A program made the translations under genes and the position numbers. Below, piece by piece: positions 1 to 8,449 of a stretch of 64,000 nt of DNA (its first letter is position 1; each line of letters begins with the position of its first letter). The notes beneath the pieces are model-generated. The model was not told the origin of the DNA, made no database searches, and saw nothing but the letters and a program-made list of their open reading frames with translations. Origin of the DNA: Bryobacter sp. (GTDB lineage Bacteria; Acidobacteriota; Terriglobia; Bryobacterales; Bryobacteraceae); contig JALHNI010000016.1 in assembly GCA_022843605.1 (NCBI GenBank), forward strand, positions 1-64,000, in the 5' to 3' direction.

Positions 1-93
1 GAATCACTTGCGTGCGGCTATAAGTCCGTTGCACTGTCAGGGGTACCGTCTCGAGTGTAACACCCGGTCCATTGGAGTCAACCCGAATCATTC

Positions 94-933
94 CTACTGT
101 TGCATCCCCGAAAACCACCAGTACCAGCGCAGAAAAGATACTCCTGTCAGGATCAAACAGATGGAGCCCACCACCTGCCAAACCCGCTCCTTCCAATTCA
201 TGAACAGCGAGGGAAAACCGGCAAGCCAGGTGACGGCCAGCCCCGTAACCAAACCGCCAATATGGGCGGCATTGTCCATGTTAAAGGGCAGCAGGCCCAT
301 CAGCAAGCCGTACATGGCCCAGCGCATCGCCTGTTGCTTGATTTGCTCGCCCATGGACGACCGGTCGATCAGGCCGAGGGCAATCAGCGAACCGATCAAA
401 CCGAAAATACCGGCGGAGGAGCCCACCGAAGGCGTGTAGTAGGACCACTGGCTGCTGAGATAGAAGCCGCCCACAGTAGAGGCGAAGTAGATCGCCAGGA
501 AACGCCAGACTCCGAAGGTCCGCTCCACGAAGGCGCCGACGTCGAGCATGGCCCAGGAGTTCATCAGAAGATGCAGGAGTCCTCCGTGAAGAAAGCCGGC
601 CGTCAATAGCCGGAACCACTGGCCGCCCTCAAAAACGAGATCGCCGCGCTTGGCTCCGAACAGCAGGAGCACGCGCGTATTCATGTCGCCGATGCCGGTA
701 CCCTCGGGGTTCATCAGGCTGCAGGCCAGGTAGAGCGCGACGTTGATGGTGAGGATGATGAAGGTGACAAAACGATCCTGGGGGATGAAGCCCCCTAACA
801 CCTCGGATGCCTCGGCGCCTCGCCTCGCGATCGGCGGACGAGGCGCCGCAATCTGAAATTCACAATACGGGCAGACGCGATCCGCCGTAGACAGTAAGGC
901 CCGGCAATTCGGGCACATGGGACGATTCTCCAC
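94..933 (-). CDS. Rhomboid family intramembrane serine protease with N-terminal zinc ribbon
   Basis: MCPNCRALL..CPYCEF zinc-ribbon start; rhomboid GSSAGIFG serine motif and AAHIGG histidine motif; multiple TM segments. Confidence 0.9.
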   Translation of the reverse strand: MENRPMCPNCRALLSTADRVCPYCEFQIAAPRPPIARRGAEASEVLGGFIPQDRFVTFIILTINVALYLACSLMNPEGTGIGDMNTRVLLLFGAKRGDLVFEGGQWFRLLTAGFLHGGLLHLLMNSWAMLDVGAFVERTFGVWRFLAIYFASTVGGFYLSSQWSYYTPSVGSSAGIFGLIGSLIALGLIDRSSMGEQIKQQAMRWAMYGLLMGLLPFNMDNAAHIGGLVTGLAVTWLAGFPSLFMNWKERVWQVVGSICLILTGVSFLRWYWWFSGMQQ

Positions 934-1001
934 CCTTCTATTCTATTGCTAGAATTAGGTTTCCCGCTCACTTTACGCATGAGCGAGACAAAGACGAATA
1001 A

Positions 1002-1784
1002 ATGGCGAAGACGGAAGCGGAACTCCGCGAAGAGATAGTTGAAATTGGACGCCTTTGCTGGACCAAGGGCTGGGTGGCGTCAAACGACGGCAATATCAGT
1101 ATCCGGCTGGATCCGGAGCGGATCCTCTGCACCCCCACCGGGGTGAGCAAGGGACGGATGCGCGCCTCCGACATGATCATCGTGGATCCGGCGGGCAATA
1201 AGGTCGCCGGTGAGCGGCAGCGGACCAGCGAAATCAACATGCACTTGGCCATCTATAAGATGCGCCCGGACATCAACGGCGTGGTGCATTGCCACCCGCC
1301 GGTGGGCACGGGGTTTGCCGCCGCCGGGCGATCCTTGAACCAGGCAATTTTGCCCGAGGTCATCGTCGGGTTGGGCTGTGTGCCGCTGGCAGCGTATGGG
1401 TTGCCGGGGACGGAAGAATTGATCACCCCGATGCTACCGCTGATCCCCAAGTACGACGCTATTCTGCTGGGCAATCACGGCGTTACCTGCTACGGGAGCG
1501 ACGTTTGGAAGGCCTACTATCTGATGGAGACAGTGGAACATTCGTCGCGTATCACCCTGGTGGCGGAGCTATTGGGCGGCCCCAAGCTATTGCCCCGTGA
1601 AGAAGTGGACAAGCTGTTCGATGCACGGTCGCGTTATGGCATTGCCTCGCGGAATTCGGCGGCGCCGGGATGTCCGGTGGTGGCCGAGGAGGTGTCAGGC
1701 AGCGCGGGGGCCGGGGGCGAACGATTCTACGTGACCCGCGAGGAACTGATCGCATTGGTGGATGAAGCGCTGAAAGCGCGGTAG
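1002..1784 (+). CDS. Class II aldolase/adducin family protein, probably microcompartment-associated
   Basis: NDGNISIR, VVHCHPP and GNHGV motifs of class II aldolases; directly upstream of BMC shell genes; C-terminal linker plus short helix. Confidence 0.9.
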   Translation: MAKTEAELREEIVEIGRLCWTKGWVASNDGNISIRLDPERILCTPTGVSKGRMRASDMIIVDPAGNKVAGERQRTSEINMHLAIYKMRPDINGVVHCHPPVGTGFAAAGRSLNQAILPEVIVGLGCVPLAAYGLPGTEELITPMLPLIPKYDAILLGNHGVTCYGSDVWKAYYLMETVEHSSRITLVAELLGGPKLLPREEVDKLFDARSRYGIASRNSAAPGCPVVAEEVSGSAGAGGERFYVTREELIALVDEALKAR

Positions 1785-1813
1785 CATAAGAGGGCTGGAG
1801 ATGACGAAACGCA

Positions 1814-2101
1814 ATGGGTGAAGCACTCGGTATGGTGGAAACCCGCGGGATGGTGGCGATGATCGAAGCCGCCGACGCGATGGTAAAGGCCGCTAAGGTG
1901 AACTTGGTGGGCTGGGAAAAGATTGGTTCGGGCTATGTGACGGCGCTGGTTCGCGGCGACGTGGCGGCAGTCCGCGCGGCGACGGACGCCGGTGCGGCAG
2001 CCGCGCGGCGCGTGGGCGAGTTGATCGCCGTACACGTGATTCCTCGTCCTCACCCGAGTCTTGAAGATGTCTTGCCGATCGGCAAGGCCAGCTCGAAATA
2101 A
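1814..2101 (+). CDS. BMC-domain hexameric shell protein (EutM/PduA type)
   Basis: [59 protein letters not shown] is a classic BMC domain. Confidence 0.95.
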   Translation: MGEALGMVETRGMVAMIEAADAMVKAAKVNLVGWEKIGSGYVTALVRGDVAAVRAATDAGAAAARRVGELIAVHVIPRPHPSLEDVLPIGKASSK

Positions 2102-2104
2102 GCA

Positions 2105-2374
2105 ATGATTCTGGCCCGAGTTGTCGGCACCGTGGTCGCGACCAGGAAGGACCCCCGGTTGGAGGGTCAAAAACTCCTGATCGTGAAGCCGATATCGCCG
2201 GAAGGGCACGACGAAGCCGGCTATGTGATTGCAGTGGATACGGTCGGCGCCGGCAATCGCGAGAAAGTCCTTCTCGTGGGCGGCAGTTCGGCGCGCTTAG
2301 CCGAAGGCTGCAAGGATAAACCCGTCGACCAGGCGATCATTGCCATCGTCGATTCTGTCGACCTGGACAAGTAG
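2105..2374 (+). CDS. EutN/CcmL family pentameric vertex protein
   Basis: MILARVVGTVVATRKDPRLEGQKLLIV...AVDTVGAGNREKVLLVGGSSAR. Confidence 0.93.
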   Translation: MILARVVGTVVATRKDPRLEGQKLLIVKPISPEGHDEAGYVIAVDTVGAGNREKVLLVGGSSARLAEGCKDKPVDQAIIAIVDSVDLDK

Positions 2375-2377
2375 GCG

Positions 2378-2659
2378 ATGCAACTGGGGCGCGTGATCGG
2401 CCGCATTTGGGCGACGGTGAAAGATCCGGGGTTGCATGCCCAACGTTTGATGGTGGTACAGCCGCTAACGCCGGAGCTTACCCCCACCGGAAAACAGATC
2501 ATCTGCGCGGACGGCACAGGTTCCGTCGGTGCCGGCGAATTGATCTATTGGTGCGGTGGCAAGGAATCGAGCTTTCCCTTCTTACCGACGGAAGTGCCGA
2601 CAAACGCGACCATCGTCGGAATCGTGGACGAATTGCACGTGGAGCGGGACCGATGCTGA
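2378..2659 (+). CDS. EutN/CcmL family pentameric vertex protein
   Basis: MQLGRVIGRIWATVKDPGLHAQRLMVVQPL...GTGSVGAGELIYW. Confidence 0.92.
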   Translation: MQLGRVIGRIWATVKDPGLHAQRLMVVQPLTPELTPTGKQIICADGTGSVGAGELIYWCGGKESSFPFLPTEVPTNATIVGIVDELHVERDRC

Positions 2660-2967
2660 TCGGACGGGTGATCGGCGAAATGGTCGCCACCGAAAAACAT
2701 GCTAGCCACGTCGGCTGCACCGCCCTGATTGTTCAGCCGCTGGAACTGGATGGCACGAACCGGGGCAACGCGGTCATTGCTTTCGACTCCATTGGCGTCG
2801 GGATCGGCGAGTGCGTGCTCTTGACGACCGAGGGCTACAGCGCGATGACGAGCGTAGGCCGCCCGAATTCACCGATCGATACGGCTGTAATCGGCGTCAT
2901 CGATCTTGTCGAGATCGGCGGAGCGCCGTCCTCTGCGTTTCCGGTCCGAATGCGCAAAGACGAGTAA
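2653..2967 (+). CDS. EutN/CcmL family pentameric vertex protein
   Basis: In-frame ATG at 2653 overlaps the previous gene: MLIGRVIGEMVATEKHASHVGCTALIVQPLELDGTNRG..IAFDSIGVGIGECVLLTTEG; the longer ORF from 2407 is not needed. Confidence 0.9.
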   Translation: MLIGRVIGEMVATEKHASHVGCTALIVQPLELDGTNRGNAVIAFDSIGVGIGECVLLTTEGYSAMTSVGRPNSPIDTAVIGVIDLVEIGGAPSSAFPVRMRKDE

Positions 2968-3471
2968 CCCTGCCAAGCCCAGCCCTGTCAGCATCTTGAG
3001 CGATTCGAACGACGAGTAAACGGTGTGCATCACCGAGAGTTGCTTGCGCTGCGAAGGAAACTGCGTCGCATCGGCAAATTCGACCGCGCGACCCAAACCC
3101 ACAATACTAGGCATCACCCCAAACTGATTGATCAGCACGATGACGAACATCGCAAACGACACGCCGAGAGTCTTCTTGTTGGCGGACGTACCAAAAAGGA
3201 GCAGGCAGAACAAAGCCAGCCCGAGCAAGAGTTGCGCGAGGCCCCAATACTCGAAAAAGGTGCGATTGATCTCGCCAACCTGGTGGCGTAAGAGGTAGCG
3301 CGAATCCACCGCGCCTAAGGTCTCGATGGCCTTCGCGGCACCGGGCAACGCCGGAGCCAGCAAGATTCGATCGGCAATTTTGAAGTTTCCGACCGCAACG
3401 GCAGCCATGAAGAGGGTTCCACTCAGCCAAGCTCCGAGCAAAATACACGCCAGTCGCTGGTTATTCATCAA
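2869..3471 (-). CDS. Membrane protein, DUF4149-like
   Basis: About four hydrophobic segments; convergent with and overlapping the third EutN gene. Confidence 0.6.
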   Translation of the reverse strand: MMNNQRLACILLGAWLSGTLFMAAVAVGNFKIADRILLAPALPGAAKAIETLGAVDSRYLLRHQVGEINRTFFEYWGLAQLLLGLALFCLLLFGTSANKKTLGVSFAMFVIVLINQFGVMPSIVGLGRAVEFADATQFPSQRKQLSVMHTVYSSFESLKMLTGLGLAGLLVFAHSDRKRRGRRSADLDKIDDADYSRIDR

Positions 3472-3501
3472 TGAACCTCATTTTAGTATGCTGGAGTCCT
3501 T

Positions 3502-4512
3502 ATGATCTGTAGAAATATCACCCGGCGCGTGGCGATGATGGCGGCAGTTCCTGCATTCGCGGAACCGCTCAAGCTTCCTAAAAAGGTGCGCGTGGTACTG
3601 ATCGGCAGAGAAGGCCATACAGGTGAGGTCTCCACGCCGGCAAAACAGATTCCGGGGATTGAAATCGTCGCTCAACTGGACGGGAAGGCAGACTATCGTT
3701 CGGTTTTAGACCGGGAGAAGCCGGATATTGTTGGGGTTTGCAACGACAATGGAGCGCGCGCGGCGGCGATCATCGCCTGCGCGGAACGCGGTCTGCACTT
3801 TATCGCGGAAAAACCTTTTGCCATTAAAGTGGAAGACTTGGCGCGTTGCCGTCGCGCGGTGGAAAAGAGCGGGGTGCGCTACACGATGATGCTGCCGCTG
3901 CGATTTGCGCCGCACTTCCTGGCGCTGAAGGAGATCGTGAGTTCGGGCCAGATCGGCGAAGTGGCGCAGATTGGAGGGCAGAAATCGTATAAGCCCGCAC
4001 CGAACGTCGCCTGGCGCAACAAAGCCGCCAGTTATGGCGGTACGATTCCTTGGGTGGGGATCCACATGGCGGATTTGATGCGCTGGACCAGTGGCCGCGA
4101 GTTTGTCTCCGCGGCGGCCTTTCAGTCGCGTCTGGGATGGCCGGAACTCGGTGACCGGGAGAATACCGCGGCAGCCCTGTTTCAACTCGACAATGGCGGC
4201 GTGGCGACGTTGCGGATGGACTATCTACGGCCCGATGGAGCCAAGACGCATGAAGACGACCGGTTACGACTGGCCGGCACCAAGGGCGTTGCCGAATATC
4301 AGGCTTCCACCGGCGTAACGCTAATGACCTATGACGGGCCTCAAAGGGTGATTAGCGCTTTGCCAGCCCAGCAATCTCTTTTCACGGAGTTCCTGCGGGC
4401 GATCTACCTTGGCGGGCCGGATCCGATTGCTTTGGCCGATATCTGGCGGATAAACGAGATCTGCCTAAAGACTCGCGACGCGGCCAACTCGAACCGCGTC
4501 GCGAAGCTATAG
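3502..4512 (+). CDS. Gfo/Idh/MocA family oxidoreductase
   Basis: N-terminal Rossmann-like region, FIAEKPFAI (EKP) motif, GQIGEVAQIGGQ. Confidence 0.85.
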   Translation: MICRNITRRVAMMAAVPAFAEPLKLPKKVRVVLIGREGHTGEVSTPAKQIPGIEIVAQLDGKADYRSVLDREKPDIVGVCNDNGARAAAIIACAERGLHFIAEKPFAIKVEDLARCRRAVEKSGVRYTMMLPLRFAPHFLALKEIVSSGQIGEVAQIGGQKSYKPAPNVAWRNKAASYGGTIPWVGIHMADLMRWTSGREFVSAAAFQSRLGWPELGDRENTAAALFQLDNGGVATLRMDYLRPDGAKTHEDDRLRLAGTKGVAEYQASTGVTLMTYDGPQRVISALPAQQSLFTEFLRAIYLGGPDPIALADIWRINEICLKTRDAANSNRVAKL

Positions 4513-4516
4513 CGCA

Positions 4517-5302
4517 CTAGTTGCGGCGAACGTTCACGCTTCGGACGTTGCCGTTATTGGCGTTCACCTGGCAGGTATAACGGAAGCGATCTCCGTTGTC
4601 GCCGCGCACTGTGCCCACAATCCGACTGTTGTTGCGGTTGTTATTGTTGCGATTATTGTTGTTTGAATTGTTCGTGTTCATGTTGTCAAAGGTGAGATTT
4701 GACACGTTGAAATCACGTTGCACTTCCTGACGAACCCGATCCATGCAGGTGTTCATGGCCCGGTCGTAACTATTGCCGGAGGTGCCGAAGTTCCCGTTGT
4801 TGTTATTGTTGTTGTTATTGTTGTTATTGCCCCGGTTGCCGCCGAAGAAGCCACCGTTGTTGCTATTTCCGCTGTTGTTCATCCCGTTATCGCCCTGCCA
4901 GGAAACTTCAAAGGTGTAGCCCTCGTCGCCGCCTTTCGCGTCGCGAATGTAGACCACCGCTTCGCCATTAGGGTCCTGCCGGGGATCCGACTGGAGACGA
5001 ACCTCGCCGCGACCGTCGATGCCTTTGAACTTGAAGTCGGTCAGGTTGCGGCCATTCCGGAGCAGAGACGAGCATTCAGTGCCGTCATTGCGGCTATCCT
5101 GACCCTGAATCGTCAACACGCGGATCTGTCCGTTGCCAATCCGTACGTTTACGGTGTCATCCACCATGATTCGAACGATGCACTTGCCAGCCGCCGAATC
5201 ACCACCCGTAATTCGCGGTGTAATCACGACGGCGTTCCGTTGGGCAGAAGCCAGGCCAGCGCCCACTAGGGCAAACATTCCAATAGTCAAAAACTGTTTC
5301 AT
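4517..5302 (-). CDS. Secreted Asn-rich low-complexity protein, hypothetical
   Basis: Start taken at ATG 5302 (MKQFLTIGMFALVGAGLASAQ signal peptide); poly-Asn tracts; Cys residues near both ends. Confidence 0.65.
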   Translation of the reverse strand: MKQFLTIGMFALVGAGLASAQRNAVVITPRITGGDSAAGKCIVRIMVDDTVNVRIGNGQIRVLTIQGQDSRNDGTECSSLLRNGRNLTDFKFKGIDGRGEVRLQSDPRQDPNGEAVVYIRDAKGGDEGYTFEVSWQGDNGMNNSGNSNNGGFFGGNRGNNNNNNNNNNNGNFGTSGNSYDRAMNTCMDRVRQEVQRDFNVSNLTFDNMNTNNSNNNNRNNNNRNNSRIVGTVRGDNGDRFRYTCQVNANNGNVRSVNVRRN

Positions 5303-5396
5303 CAGGTCCTCCAAAAGCCGGATCATCTCACGCACCGGCAGTTGCGTATTCCATCGCCATACGGCAATTCTTGCCGCTCTGGGGCAGATAGAGCAA

Positions 5397-5858
5397 TTAC
5401 TTGGCCACAAACCAGGCCAGGACCTTTTTATCTTTCGACAGGAGTTCCAAGCCCTTCTCAGAAACTCGATACTGAGCAACTTTGCCCAAGGCTTTTAAGG
5501 TTGGTTGCTCAATATTGGGATCGGCACAGGCCATCATCGTACTGCCCATCATGCCGAACTTGAGGAAATCGCCGGATCGTTCGTAAGCCGCAAACATGCG
5601 ATTGCAGCCCGAGTTACCGGAAATGCGTCCCTTGGAAAAGCGCAATTCCGGCACCAAGCGTAAGCCTTCCGGCAGTTTCTGCTCATTCAATTCCCGCAGC
5701 TTCCAATCCTGCTCTTCGAGCATCAAAGCTTTTTTCCCCTTGGTGTCCGACTGGGGCGGGGTGGTATCCTGAGCGGCGAAGGCCACCAGAACCAGCATGA
5801 AAGGCGCAAGGAAGGTCATCATCGGATTCGCTGTACCCTTTGATGGCGCGTCTCGCAT
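5397..5858 (-). CDS. META/HslJ-like domain protein
   Basis: W-K-L-R-E-L...FSKGRISGNSGCNRMFAAYE..MMGSTMMACAD matches the META domain pattern. Confidence 0.75.
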   Translation of the reverse strand: MRDAPSKGTANPMMTFLAPFMLVLVAFAAQDTTPPQSDTKGKKALMLEEQDWKLRELNEQKLPEGLRLVPELRFSKGRISGNSGCNRMFAAYERSGDFLKFGMMGSTMMACADPNIEQPTLKALGKVAQYRVSEKGLELLSKDKKVLAWFVAK

Positions 5859-5890
5859 CCAGGTTCCAGCCGAATATAGAGGAGTTTGCG

Positions 5891-6583
5891 ATGAAGTATT
5901 TGATTTTTTCCACCCTGCTCGCGACAGCGACCTTAAGCGCCCAAAGTTCTGCTCGTAGCGCGGTTGCCGAACGCCTGGAAGCCGCCACGATCGTCGTGAA
6001 CGAGACGATGGCCGAGGGCGATAAGGGCATTCCGAAGGACTTACTGGTAAAGAGCGAATGCGCCGTAGTGGTCCCTGGCCTCAAGAAGGGCGCTTTCATC
6101 ATTGGCGCCCGCTTCGGACGTGGCTTTATGACCTGTCGCACCAAAGATGGCAGCGCCTGGAGCGCGCCCGGGGCCGTGAAGATTGAAGGCGGGAGCATCG
6201 GGCTGCAGGCCGGTGGCGCAGAGGTAGACGTCGTGCTGCTGATTATGAATCAGGCCGGGGTAAAGAAGCTCCTCAACAACAAGTTCACCATCGGGGCGAA
6301 TGCGAGCGTTGCCGGCGGGCCGGTTGGCCGCGATGCCAATGCCGCAACGGACGCCCAGATGCGCGCCGAGATTCTCAGCTATTCGCGCAGCCGCGGAATC
6401 TTTGCCGGCATTTCGCTCACCGGCGCCACCATTCGCGAGGATCAGGATGCAATCGCCGAACTGTATGGCTCCGCGAAAAAGAAGATGAAGAATCGCGACA
6501 TTCTGGAGAAGGAAACAACCCCGGAAGTCGCGAAGGCTTACATTGACACGCTGACGAAGTACTCAGCACGCCGCACCAACTAA
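5891..6583 (+). CDS. Lipid-binding SYLF domain (Ysc84-like) secreted protein
   Basis: Signal peptide MKYLIFSTLLATATLSAQ; VKSECAVVVPGLKKGAFIIGARFGRGFMTCR; GGPVGRDANAATDA; SRSRGIFAGISLTGATI. Confidence 0.88.
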   Translation: MKYLIFSTLLATATLSAQSSARSAVAERLEAATIVVNETMAEGDKGIPKDLLVKSECAVVVPGLKKGAFIIGARFGRGFMTCRTKDGSAWSAPGAVKIEGGSIGLQAGGAEVDVVLLIMNQAGVKKLLNNKFTIGANASVAGGPVGRDANAATDAQMRAEILSYSRSRGIFAGISLTGATIREDQDAIAELYGSAKKKMKNRDILEKETTPEVAKAYIDTLTKYSARRTN

Positions 6584-8430
6584 AAGCCGCGACTCCAAGG
6601 CTGCGCGAGCGTCAGCGCGTTCTGATAGCGTGTCATGTCGAACTCGAGTTTGGCACCAGAGCCAGGCTCGATTTTCACGGTGAGGAGTGGGCCGTTGACC
6701 GCGATTTTCTGACCATTGACCGTGACGGTGTTGAAGCGATGCTCGCCGTAGCCGCCGGCTTGGACGGTGACAATGCGCGCGTCAATGGGGTTGGTGTTTA
6801 CTAAGGTCAGCGTGGCGGAGCTGACGCCGAGTTTCTCGACTAAGGCGCCCACATCGGCCGGCAAACCGGAGCGCTGTTGTACAGGATCGAAGTAGCGGAA
6901 GCGCGCATGCAACGTCCAGATCTTGCCACGGGCGAAGTAGGCGCCCATGGTGAGATTGGCCAACGTATCGGTCACCGCGGGATTCATCTCCAGAAGGTAG
7001 TCGGCCAGACGCGTGTCCGCGGTGGTTTCGTCGCGATCGATCTCTTCCATATTTCGCCGCAGTTCGGCAAAGTCCTTCTGCAGGGCCTTCGTGGGATAGT
7101 CAGCATCTTTACCCTCGAGGTAGCCAAGGAAACCGGTGAGCGGAACACGTTCGAGGTCCCGCCGATCCATCGACCAGAAGTAGATCTCGGCAAGGCGATC
7201 AGTGTAGAGGTTGTCGCTGTATTGATACCACTCGGGCTTGCCATTGTATTTGTAGCCTTTGGGATCGCCGTACATTTGGGGCAGCATGAGCTTGCCGTTC
7301 ACCGTCCTCTTCTGCGCGTAGAGCAGGTCCATCTGCTTTCTCAGGACGTCGATGTAGCTCTGATCACCGGTAACCAGCAGAGCGTTGCTGAAGCCAGGCC
7401 AGGAGCCGGCTACGAAGTAGTTGCGGTGGGCGATCTTTTCGAGTTCGCCGTCGAAGATGGTGAAGTTCCAGCCGTAGGTCCCTTTCCACCATTGGCCATT
7501 GTGCGCGCCGCCAAGCTTGCCGTCGAGGCCGATGTTTGAGGGGATGAAGCCGCCCGTCTCGGCGGTGCGCTGCTTCCAGGCGCCCATGTACTCTTCAATC
7601 CATTTCTTGTACTTGGCTTCACCAGTAAGTGCGTAGGCATTTACGGCGAGGTTGGTGGAGGCCAGATTCAACGAGTTATCGCCGACGCTATCGAGATACT
7701 CGTCGCAGTGGGCGAGCATCTTTTTGTAATTGGCTTCGAGATTGAGTAGCTTGGAGCGGCTGGCGGAATTGTGGAGAAGGTGGAAGCTGCCGGGGACGGG
7801 GTCGCCGACCCAATCGTAAGTGGTGGCTTTGCGGAGCATCGGACCTTGGCTGCCGGTCCAGATGCTCTTGATGATCTTGAGTTGCGGATCGTAGTTGAGG
7901 GCTTCGGGATCCTCGTTCATGTACATGCCGGCGAAGCGTTTGACGCGGGCGCTGTAGTGTTCGGCGTTGGGGTCGGCGAGACCGAGGAAGTGGAAGGCGC
8001 GCATGCCTTCGCCGATGTGGAACCAGTCAGACTGAGTGATGAACTCCTTGTAGTAGGCACCGTTCTGCGCCAGATCAGTCAGTTTAGTTCGGAGCTCGCC
8101 ATATTGCCGCAGGTGCCCTTCGTGGGCCCGCTTGTAGTGGGCAAGCACTTTGTCGCTGCCGCCCATGGCGTGGAGGAGGGTCCAGTTGAAGAAGGTTTCG
8201 ATCGCATCGTCGGGCCCATCGAGCGTCCCCCAGCGAGGAGTATGAAGCAAGTAGCCGCGGCTATCGAGATACTTCTTGGCAAAGCGATCGCAGGCTTCGG
8301 AGTTGGCCGCCAATAGTTTTTGCTCGAGCATCGCCCAGGCGGGCGGAGCCATCGGCGTCTTGATGTGCAGGGCAGGGTCGGCGGCGTAAGCCACATTCAG
8401 CAGGAGGGTGAGGGGAAACAGCAGGCGCAT
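6580..8430 (-). CDS. Secreted protein of unknown specificity, putative (alpha/alpha)-barrel glycan-active
   Basis: Signal peptide MRLLFPLTLLLNVAYA; long W/Y-rich body; overlaps the SYLF gene stop by 4 bp. Confidence 0.55.
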   Translation of the reverse strand: MRLLFPLTLLLNVAYAADPALHIKTPMAPPAWAMLEQKLLAANSEACDRFAKKYLDSRGYLLHTPRWGTLDGPDDAIETFFNWTLLHAMGGSDKVLAHYKRAHEGHLRQYGELRTKLTDLAQNGAYYKEFITQSDWFHIGEGMRAFHFLGLADPNAEHYSARVKRFAGMYMNEDPEALNYDPQLKIIKSIWTGSQGPMLRKATTYDWVGDPVPGSFHLLHNSASRSKLLNLEANYKKMLAHCDEYLDSVGDNSLNLASTNLAVNAYALTGEAKYKKWIEEYMGAWKQRTAETGGFIPSNIGLDGKLGGAHNGQWWKGTYGWNFTIFDGELEKIAHRNYFVAGSWPGFSNALLVTGDQSYIDVLRKQMDLLYAQKRTVNGKLMLPQMYGDPKGYKYNGKPEWYQYSDNLYTDRLAEIYFWSMDRRDLERVPLTGFLGYLEGKDADYPTKALQKDFAELRRNMEEIDRDETTADTRLADYLLEMNPAVTDTLANLTMGAYFARGKIWTLHARFRYFDPVQQRSGLPADVGALVEKLGVSSATLTLVNTNPIDARIVTVQAGGYGEHRFNTVTVNGQKIAVNGPLLTVKIEPGSGAKLEFDMTRYQNALTLAQPWSRGF

Positions 8431-8449
8431 AAGCGCTTGCCAGTATATA

